The position numbers were made by a program, and so were the translations under genes. A stretch of 10,987 nucleotides of DNA from an uncultured Oscillibacter sp. (GTDB taxonomy: Bacteria > Bacillota > Clostridia > Oscillospirales > Oscillospiraceae), in contig NZ_CAJUBK010000069.1 of the NCBI RefSeq assembly GCF_910584465.1, positions 1-10,987 of the forward strand. The letters run 5' to 3'. Below are positions 7,306 through 10,987 of this stretch, in pieces. Numbering within the stretch: position 1 is the stretch's first letter; every line of letters begins with the position of its first letter. The notes beneath the pieces were generated by a model that worked only from the letters and a program-made list of their open reading frames with translations, did no database searches and was not told the DNA's origin.

Positions 7306-8142
7306 GTGGGCTGGAGGATCTGGACGATGCTGACGGCGCTCTGCCTGCTGACGGGGTGCTCGGCGCTGCTGGAGCGGACCTATTCCACCGCCGAGCCCCA
7401 CAGCAGCAAGTTCTGGGAGAGCGAGGCCGCCGGGACGCTGCGGGCGGAGAACCACCAGGACGTGGTGAACGATCTGCTGCTCCTGATCGGACAGCACCGG
7501 GAGACGGCGACGCTGCGCCTCTACAACTTCGAGAGCGACCTCACCGTGGCGGACACCCTGGAACAGGCCGCCACGGAGGTCCAGCAGGAGACGCCCATGG
7601 GGGCCTACGCCGTGGAGTATATCACCGCCTCCAGCAAGGCCCAGCGGGGATATCATGAGGTCGCCGTCCGCATCAGCTACCGCCGGACGCTGGAACAGCT
7701 CCAGGCGGTGGTGAACGCCACGAGCCCCGAGGCGCTGTACAGCCTCCTGGCGGGCGCGCTGGACCAGGGGGAGACGGAGCTGGCGGTCCGCATGGGCTAT
7801 TGGGGGGAGGACGGCCGGACCAGGGTGGAGGACGCCATGCTCCAGCTCCGGGAGGAACGGGAGCTGACGGAGACGATCCCCTGGGTGGTGGACTACTATC
7901 CCACGGAGGAGGACCCCGGCCTGGTGGAGTTCCTGCTGGACCCGCCGGAGCCGGAGGAGGATCCGGAGGACGAGGGCCCCGGGGAGGGAGGAGATCCCGA
8001 GGCCCCGGACGGGGACGCCCCGGGAGAAGGGCCGGAGGGGGACGGAGGCGTCCCCGACGGCGGAGCCGGGGCAGAGGCGGAGGACGAGACGCCGCCGGAC
8101 GCCCCCGGAGAGGGCGGGGAGGAGGACGAGGAAAAAATTTAG
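7306..8142 (+). CDS. Predicted lipoprotein with acidic low-complexity tail, function unknown
   Basis: A 278-aa protein I cannot assign to a named function. The GTG start at 7306 is chosen because AAGGAAGGGGG lies 8 nt upstream and because it gives a short signal peptide with an arginine (Arg4), a hydrophobic stretch and the lipobox LLTGC (lipidated Cys18). The alternative ATG at 7327 would leave only 10 residues before the cysteine and no positive charge. Residues about 20-210 look like a folded extracytoplasmic domain (TLRLYNFESDLTVADTLEQA, VRISYRRTLEQLQAVV, ending in VVDYYP). Residues 212-278 are almost entirely Asp, Glu, Pro, Gly and Ala, with only one lysine, so the tail should be disordered and strongly negative. 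The stop is ten bases before the -35 box of the tRNA gene. It probably shares an operon with the LUD gene. Confidence 0.82.
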   Translation: MGWRIWTMLTALCLLTGCSALLERTYSTAEPHSSKFWESEAAGTLRAENHQDVVNDLLLLIGQHRETATLRLYNFESDLTVADTLEQAATEVQQETPMGAYAVEYITASSKAQRGYHEVAVRISYRRTLEQLQAVVNATSPEALYSLLAGALDQGETELAVRMGYWGEDGRTRVEDAMLQLREERELTETIPWVVDYYPTEEDPGLVEFLLDPPEPEEDPEDEGPGEGGDPEAPDGDAPGEGPEGDGGVPDGGAGAEAEDETPPDAPGEGGEEDEEKI

Positions 8143-8151
8143 CGCAGGGCC

Positions 8152-8180
8152 TTGACAAGCGGGGGAAGCTTTGCTAAAAT
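8152..8180 (+). promoter_or_regulatory. Promoter of tRNA-Gly
   Basis: A perfect -35 box TTGACA (8152-8157) and the near-consensus -10 box TAAAAT (8175-8180) are separated by exactly 17 bases. The mature tRNA begins 13 bases after the -10 box. The promoter starts only ten bases beyond the stop of the lipoprotein gene. Confidence 0.9.
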
Positions 8181-8193
8181 ACTCCTTGTCGTT

Positions 8194-8269
8194 GCGGGCA
8201 TAGCTCATCTGGTAGAGCGCCACCTTGCCAAGGTGGAGGTAGCGAGTTCGAGCCTCGTTGCCCGCTCCA
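8194..8269 (+). tRNA. tRNA-Gly (anticodon GCC)
   Basis: A 76-nt cloverleaf. The acceptor arm GCGGGCA pairs with TGCCCGC (8259-8265), followed by discriminator T and an encoded CCA (8267-8269). The anticodon stem CCACC/GGTGG closes the loop TTGCCAA, giving anticodon GCC, which reads GGC and GGT glycine codons. The T-loop shows GTTCGAGCC. It is a single tRNA gene with its own promoter, followed four bases later by a large palindrome and then a terminator. Confidence 0.97.
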
Positions 8270-8273
8270 GCTC

Positions 8274-8336
8274 AGAGATCCCCACCACCGCTCCGTTTCC
8301 GGCTTCGCCGAAAACTGCGCTATGGTGGGGATCTCT
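8274..8336 (+). repeat. 63-nt near-perfect palindrome downstream of tRNA-Gly
   Basis: The outer arms AGAGATCCCCACCA and TGGTGGGGATCTCT are perfect 14-bp inverted copies. The inner 16 positions on each side continue the pairing with five mismatches and close on a TTC loop (CCGGC-TTC-GCCG), so about 25 of 30 positions pair. It has no T-run, so it is not a classic terminator. It would fold as one long hairpin in the tRNA precursor, or could be a REP/MITE-like palindromic repeat. Confidence 0.85.
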
Positions 8337-8342
8337 TCGCTT

Positions 8343-8385
8343 TCACCTGCGGACCACGTTGTTGGGTCCGCAGGTGATTTTTTTT
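8343..8385 (+). terminator. Intrinsic terminator of the tRNA-Gly transcript
   Basis: A perfect 13-bp stem TCACCTGCGGACC / GGTCCGCAGGTGA with a 9-nt loop is followed directly by eight T residues (8378-8385). The plus-strand orientation fits termination of the tRNA unit. Confidence 0.95.
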
Positions 8386-8446
8386 ACGGGAGACGAGGGA
8401 CGGGGGACGAAGGACGGGAGACGGGGGACGGGGGACGGGGGACGGG
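8386..8446 (+). repeat. Heptamer tandem array (ACGRRRG, about 8.7 copies)
   Basis: The array begins right after the terminator T-run. Successive units read ACGGGAG, ACGAGGG, ACGGGGG, ACGAAGG, ACGGGAG, then three of ACGGGGG and a partial ACGGG. Only the purines in positions 4-6 vary. The last three to four units give consecutive G-runs with two-base AC-type spacers, a potential G-quadruplex on the plus strand. Such short G-rich arrays are prone to slippage and copy-number change. Confidence 0.92.
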
Positions 8447-8470
8447 CTGCGCGATGGGCGGGCGGGGGCA

Positions 8471-8710
8471 TCAGCGATGAGGGGGCCCCTCCCAATAGGG
8501 CGCAGGATCTTCCGTCAGTCCGACCAGATAGTCGATGCTGGTGTGGTAAAACCTCGCCAGCGCGATCAGCGCCCCGCTGGGGATATCCAGCCCCCCGTTC
8601 TCATAGCGGGAATACGTCGTCTGTGACACATGGAGCAGCTCCGCCAGGACCCGCTGAGGCAGGTCCCGGTCCTCCCTCAGATCCCGCAGACGCTGGTACA
8701 TCCTCTCCAT
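8471..8710 (-). CDS. XRE-family HTH transcriptional regulator
   Basis: A 79-aa single-domain DNA-binding protein of the Cro/C1 type. The helix-turn-helix spans about residues 18-38 (LPQRVLAELLHVSQTTYSRYENG), followed by LDIPSGALIALARFYHTSIDYLVGLTED, the standard HTH_3 ending. There is no sensor or peptidase domain, so it probably acts as a plain dimeric repressor. The start at 8710 is preceded (minus strand) by GAGAGGAAGGGG. It is divergent from the 57-codon gene at 8833, and the shared intergenic region contains two 17-bp palindromes, one between its predicted -10 and -35, which suggests autorepression. The short XRE proteins of phages, toxin-antitoxin modules and conjugative elements have the same size, but no integrase or toxin is visible next to it. 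Confidence 0.93.
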   Translation of the reverse strand: MERMYQRLRDLREDRDLPQRVLAELLHVSQTTYSRYENGGLDIPSGALIALARFYHTSIDYLVGLTEDPAPYWEGPPHR

Positions 8711-8743
8711 CCCCTTCCTCTCACAGCGTGTGGCATATCCCTC

Positions 8744-8749
8744 ATTCTA
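8744..8749 (-). promoter_or_regulatory. Probable -10 box of the XRE gene
   Basis: On the minus strand the hexamer reads TAGAAT and lies 33 bases upstream of the start codon. No good -35 hexamer is found at 16-18 bases (CAATAT-type sequence at that distance), so the promoter is either weak or differs from the sigma-A consensus. Operator 1 (8753-8769) occupies the spacer just upstream of it. The hexamer also lies between the inverted arms GCATATCC (8733-8740) and GGATATGC (8750-8757). Confidence 0.5.
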
Positions 8750-8752
8750 GGA

Positions 8753-8769
8753 TATGCGAAAATTGCATA
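8753..8769. promoter_or_regulatory. Operator 1: imperfect 17-bp palindrome
   Basis: TATGCGAAAATTGCATA matches operator 2 at its outer TATGC/GCATA half-sites but is imperfect inside. It lies between the predicted -10 and -35 of the XRE gene. Its centre is 25 bp from that of operator 2. An additional GCATAT half-site lies at 8733. Binding by the adjacent XRE protein is inferred. Confidence 0.7.
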
Positions 8770-8798
8770 TTGATTTTTATGCGATAATCGCATAAAAT
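8770..8798 (+). promoter_or_regulatory. Promoter of the 57-codon gene
   Basis: TTGATT (8770-8775) and TAAAAT (8793-8798) are 17 bases apart. Operator 2 covers the spacer and the first bases of the -10 box, so bound repressor would block RNA polymerase. Transcription would start near 8805. Confidence 0.65.
8778..8794. promoter_or_regulatory. Operator 2: perfect 17-bp palindrome
   Basis: TATGCGAT-A-ATCGCATA is a perfect inverted repeat with 8-bp arms around one base, the usual size for an XRE dimer site. It sits in the AT-rich divergent intergenic region of an otherwise GC-rich sequence and overlaps the rightward promoter. Confidence 0.8.
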
Positions 8799-8832
8799 GG
8801 AAGGGACCTGAAAAAAGAGGGGAGGGGCCGCC

Positions 8833-9006
8833 TTGGACGAGGAAAAGAGGGCCGGATGCCAGGTCTGGCGGGTCTGGGTGGACACCCGGCGGCGGATCGT
8901 CTCCTTCCATGAGGCCCCGGGCTGCCGGCTGCTGGAGTTCCGCAGCTATGAGCTTTTCCAGCGCTGCATCGACGGATACACCGCCCAGCGCTATCGCTAC
9001 CAATAA
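8833..9006 (+). CDS. Small conserved-looking protein, TTG start, function unknown
   Basis: A 57-aa ORF read from a TTG. An in-frame stop at 8809-8811 and the absence of ATG or upstream GTG make TTG the only reasonable start, and AGAGGGGAGGGG (8816-8827) is well placed 5 nt upstream. After a short charged leader the protein reads WRVWVDTRRRIVSFHEAPG and ends in a C-terminal YRYQ. The pattern VWVD...RIVSFH......F...........YR.Q resembles a small family I associate with clostridial genomes, but I know no function for it. There is no signal peptide or membrane segment. It is divergently transcribed from the XRE gene and its promoter is covered by operator 2, so it is a likely repression target. 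It is short enough to be missed by standard gene callers. Confidence 0.75.
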   Translation: MDEEKRAGCQVWRVWVDTRRRIVSFHEAPGCRLLEFRSYELFQRCIDGYTAQRYRYQ

Positions 9007-9024
9007 AAAAGTACGATCAGACGG

Positions 9025-9052
9025 TTGACAAACCGAAAAAACGTGCTATCAT
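9025..9052 (+). promoter_or_regulatory. Promoter of the T-box / ileS operon
   Basis: A perfect -35 box TTGACA (9025-9030) and the -10 box TATCAT (9047-9052) have a 16-base spacer. The TG at 9044-9045 makes it an extended -10 promoter. It lies 19 bases after the stop of the small gene. Transcription should begin near 9059, just at the T-box leader. Confidence 0.85.
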
Positions 9053-9058
9053 AAGTGG

Positions 9059-9343
9059 CAACTGAACATTTGGGCGTGGATGAGGACGAGTAGCCCTCTC
9101 GGTCCCCCTTCAGAGAGCCGCCGGACGGTGCGAGGCGGCGGGGGCGGAGCGGCGAAGATCACCTCGGAGCCTCCTGCTGAAAGACGATGCGAGTAAGCGT
9201 GGACGTTTGATGGGCGTTACTCCATCGGCCCGTATCGGCGGGCGCTGAGGGGCCGTCCCCCGCGAGGGGGCGGCAAGGAGAGTGGTATCGCGGAGCGTTC
9301 GATGGCGCCTCCGTCTCTTGAAAAGGAGACGGAGGCGTTTTTT
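9059..9343 (+). promoter_or_regulatory. T-box leader, isoleucine-specific (AUC specifier)
   Basis: This is a complete transcriptional T-box riboswitch that senses uncharged tRNA. Stem I contains GATGAGGACGAGTA (9077-9090) and the distal AGAGAGCCG and GGTGCGAGGCGG elements. The specifier loop reads GAAGATCACC, in which ATC (9158-9160) is an isoleucine codon. The T-box itself is AGAGTGGTATCGCG (about 9279-9292); its TGGT bulge (9283-9286) complements the ACCA end expected for tRNA-Ile with discriminator A. A terminator follows. The aminoacyl-tRNA synthetase in the operon is ileS, which agrees with the specifier. A register one base earlier would read GAT (Asp), but it does not fit the downstream gene. 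Charged tRNA leaves the terminator formed; uncharged tRNA-Ile stabilises the antiterminator. Confidence 0.93.
9306..9343 (+). terminator. T-box regulated intrinsic terminator
   Basis: A perfect 12-bp stem CGCCTCCGTCTC / GAGACGGAGGCG with loop TTGAAAAG is followed by six T residues (9338-9343). Its 5' arm can alternatively pair with the T-box region (GGAGA and GCGGAGC upstream) to form the antiterminator. Confidence 0.95.
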
Positions 9344-9409
9344 CGGTCTCCCAGTGGTGGATACGGATAGTTATATTTAAAGATGATGATACGGATACGA
9401 GGTGGGACT

Positions 9410-9928
9410 GTGGGAACGGCGGGGACCGTCCGAGTAGTGTTCGAAGACACGCCGGAAAAATTTCGGACCATGGCGGAAGGGATCGTGCCGCCATTGATAG
9501 AGCTGCTGCGGGGCCTCTGCGCCCTGGAGGAGAAGTTTTACGCCCGGGGACAGAAGCAGCGGGCGGAGCGCCCCGGCGGTATTTACTCCACCCAAGCCCA
9601 CCCCAACAGCAAGGCCCTGTGGGGATACTACCGGGAGGCATACAAGGCCCTGCTGGATCCCCGCTGTACGGAAAAGCTCCTGGCCCAACGCCGGGACTGC
9701 TGCCAGAGCATGGGAGACCCGGCGGATTTTGCCTGTTTGAAAGGACCGGCGGAGGTGGTCTTCACCATGAAGAGCAAGGGGAAGGCCGTGGTGATGGTCC
9801 GGGACTGCGACGGCTTCGGCAGTGACTGCCGCTTTGAATTGAAGCCGGAGGGCGGCGGGTGGAAGATCCATCAGGTGTCCCGGAACACCTGCGGCGGCGG
9901 GCCCTGGCGGACGGATCTCTATTTCTAA
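9410..9928 (+). CDS. Paralogue A of an unknown ~170-aa family, first gene after the T-box
   Basis: A 172-aa protein with no function I can name. I start it at GTG 9410, which has GAGGTG 5 nt upstream and gives nearly the length of its neighbour; the ATGs at 9383 and 9386 have no ribosome site. It shares DTPEKF.xMA..IVPPLI.LLRG near the N-terminus and a central FTMKS..KAV with the next gene, clearly a tandem duplication. The C-terminal half (VVFTMKSKGKAVVMVRD, then RFELKPEGGGWKIHQV) has the pattern of NTF2-like or cystatin-like beta folds ending in a WKI strand, as in some immunity proteins; this is inference. There is no signal peptide, so it is probably cytoplasmic. It lies 66 bases after the T-box terminator and 13 bases before paralogue B. 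Expression should rise under isoleucine starvation. Confidence 0.8.
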   Translation: MGTAGTVRVVFEDTPEKFRTMAEGIVPPLIELLRGLCALEEKFYARGQKQRAERPGGIYSTQAHPNSKALWGYYREAYKALLDPRCTEKLLAQRRDCCQSMGDPADFACLKGPAEVVFTMKSKGKAVVMVRDCDGFGSDCRFELKPEGGGWKIHQVSRNTCGGGPWRTDLYF

Positions 9929-9941
9929 TAAGGAGGTCACT

Positions 9942-10457
9942 ATGTCCGGTGAAGTGAAGACGATGCTCCAGGACACGCCGGAGAAGTTTCAGGCCATGGC
10001 GGGAGAGATCGTGCCGCCCCTGATAGCGCTGCTGAGAGGACGGAACGATTTGGAAAAGGAGATCTGCGCCCGGGCCTTGAAGCTCCGGGAGGAGAAAGCG
10101 GCGGCGGGGGTCCCCGCTTACCAGGAGACGCCCGAGGAAAGCGCGCTGAGCGAGGAGTACTTCCGGCGGTATCTGGAGCTGGTCACGCCGCACTGCACAG
10201 AAAAAATATTGAGATGGGGGCCCGCCAGGAGCTACGGCAGGCCCGCCAAGTACGATTACCTGTTTGACGCCTCGGAGCCCGCGGTGCGATTTACCATGAA
10301 GTCCGCCAAAAAGGCGGTCATCACCGCCCGGAACCTGGTTTCCTACAGCTATGGCTACCGCTTCACCCTCCGGCCCGAGGAGGGCGGATGGAAAGTGGAC
10401 GGTGTGGAGTGCGCCCTCGGGGAAAACGGGAGCTGGAGCGTGGAGCACAGCATATAG
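9942..10457 (+). CDS. Paralogue B of the same unknown family
   Basis: A 171-aa protein, tandem paralogue of the preceding gene, with a perfect AAGGAGGT just before its ATG. Conserved blocks are DTPEKFQAMAGEIVPPLIALL (residues about 11-31), CTEK in the middle (LVTPHCTEK versus LLDPRCTEK), VRFTMKSAKKAV, and YRFTLRPEEGGWKVDGV near the C-terminus. The middle and the extreme C-terminus differ: paralogue A has several extra cysteines (RDCCQSMG, RNTCGGG) absent here. The alternating basic and hydrophobic strands with a final WKV suggest an NTF2-like domain; no catalytic signature is visible. The next gene begins 13 bases after the stop, so the four genes form one unit. Function unknown. Confidence 0.88.
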   Translation: MSGEVKTMLQDTPEKFQAMAGEIVPPLIALLRGRNDLEKEICARALKLREEKAAAGVPAYQETPEESALSEEYFRRYLELVTPHCTEKILRWGPARSYGRPAKYDYLFDASEPAVRFTMKSAKKAVITARNLVSYSYGYRFTLRPEEGGWKVDGVECALGENGSWSVEHSI

Positions 10458-10470
10458 AGGAGGAGCGCCT

Positions 10471-10743
10471 ATGGACTGCCCCTGCTGCGGCGGGCCCATG
10501 GAGGAGGGAGACCTGCACACGCAGAAGTATCTGTCCTGGACCCAGGGAACGATTGGGCTTTTCCGAGGTGCGGATGTGCGGGTGGAGATTGGTCCCATAG
10601 GGGACGACGACGCCTCCGTGTTCACCCGGGACCCCTTTCCCACCTTTCCAGGGGCCATGCTCTGCCGGAGCTGCGGTTTGGTTTGCTTTTCCGGAAAACT
10701 GATCGAAAAAACCAATACTAAAAGCAATATTGAAAAGGAGTAA
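10471..10743 (+). CDS. Small zinc-ribbon protein (DUF6487-like)
   Basis: A 90-aa protein with two cysteine knuckles: CPCCG at residues 3-7 and CRSCG about 60 residues later, which together should bind one zinc ion. MDCPCCGGPMEEGDL at the N-terminus matches the start of small clostridial zinc-ribbon proteins of the DUF6487 type; the assignment is from memory of the pattern. The middle (LSWTQGTIGLFRGADVRVEIGP) is beta-rich, and the C-terminus is a polar tail. The ATG at 10471 has GAGGAGGA seven bases upstream; the longer frame upstream belongs to a shadow of paralogue B. Such proteins have no defined biochemical role. It lies directly before ileS, with 6 bases between them. Confidence 0.85.
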   Translation: MDCPCCGGPMEEGDLHTQKYLSWTQGTIGLFRGADVRVEIGPIGDDDASVFTRDPFPTFPGAMLCRSCGLVCFSGKLIEKTNTKSNIEKE

Positions 10744-10749
10744 TACGAT

Positions 10750-10987
10750 ATGGACTACAACAAGACCATCAACCTGCCCAAGACCGAGTTCCCCATGCGG
10801 GCGGGCCTGCCCAAGCGGGAGCCGGAGATGCTCCGCCGCTGGGAGGCCGAGGATCTGTACCACGAGCTCCTCAAGAAGAACGAGGGCAAGCCCCTCTTCA
10901 GCCTCCACGACGGCCCCCCGTTCTCCAACGGGTCCATCCACATGGGCACCGCCATGAACAAGGCCATCAAGGACATCATCACCCGGT
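10750..10987 (+). CDS. ileS: Isoleucyl-tRNA synthetase, 3' partial
   Basis: This is the N-terminal 79 residues of the class I enzyme that charges tRNA-Ile; the gene runs off the window. The start MDYNKTINLPKTEFPMRAGLPKREPE is characteristic of IleS, and the first active-site motif appears as HDGPPFSNGSIHMGTAMNK. The HIGH signature reads His64-Met65-Gly66-Thr67, with threonine instead of the second histidine. AAAAGGAG sits 9 nt before the ATG. An isoleucine T-box 1.4 kb upstream fits its regulation, although three unrelated genes lie between. Confidence 0.96.
   Translation, partial: MDYNKTINLPKTEFPMRAGLPKREPEMLRRWEAEDLYHELLKKNEGKPLFSLHDGPPFSNGSIHMGTAMNKAIKDIITR

Noticed and set aside
8152..8787. 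211-codon plus-strand frame
   Set aside because: It runs through the tRNA promoter, the tRNA, the palindrome, the terminator and the antisense of the XRE gene, so it cannot be a protein gene.
9383..9409. ATG at 9383 or 9386 as start of paralogue A
   Set aside because: No ribosome site precedes either ATG and the extra residues have no match in paralogue B; GTG 9410 has GAGGTG and gives matching lengths.

Overview
The window is a GC-rich, gene-dense chromosomal segment from a Gram-positive anaerobe, most likely a clostridial gut bacterium of the Oscillospiraceae type (Flavonifractor, Lawsonibacter and relatives). Three things point there: an isoleucine T-box leader (a Bacillota hallmark), a two-subunit iron-sulfur serine dehydratase, and strong AGGAGG-type ribosome binding sites in a high-GC background. 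This placement is inferred from gene content; no database was consulted. Almost everything reads on the plus strand; the one clear minus-strand gene is a small repressor.

Positions 1-6710 hold a divergent type IIA topoisomerase pair. The B subunit (5' cut by the window edge) and the A subunit are separated by the serine dehydratase genes sdaAB-sdaAA. Between the B subunit and sdaAB lies a 181-bp tandem repeat present 2.3 times. Each copy begins with the last 17 codons of the B-subunit gene, so this gene's 3' end occurs three times in a row. The 130-bp spacers are identical and full of hairpins. After the A subunit come a small P-loop kinase-like gene, a LUD-domain protein with a cysteine cluster and a lipoprotein with a very acidic tail, closely spaced or overlapping like one operon.

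Positions 8143-9006 are a small-scale regulatory patch. It contains a tRNA-Gly(GCC) with its own consensus promoter, a 63-nt near-perfect palindrome, a strong intrinsic terminator, a purine-rich heptamer array, an XRE repressor gene on the minus strand and, divergent to it, a 57-codon gene with a TTG start. The XRE/small-gene intergenic region carries two copies of a 17-bp palindromic operator, one placed on each predicted promoter.

Positions 9007-10987 are an isoleucine T-box operon. A consensus promoter is followed by a complete T-box leader (AUC specifier, UGGU bulge, terminator). The first genes after it are two tandem paralogues of unknown function (172 and 171 aa) and a 90-aa zinc-ribbon protein, and only then ileS, which runs off the window. 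Each is preceded by a good Shine-Dalgarno sequence and no other promoter is evident, so the three accessory genes should respond to uncharged tRNA-Ile together with ileS. This operon and the topoisomerase-tail repeat are the two most unusual things here.
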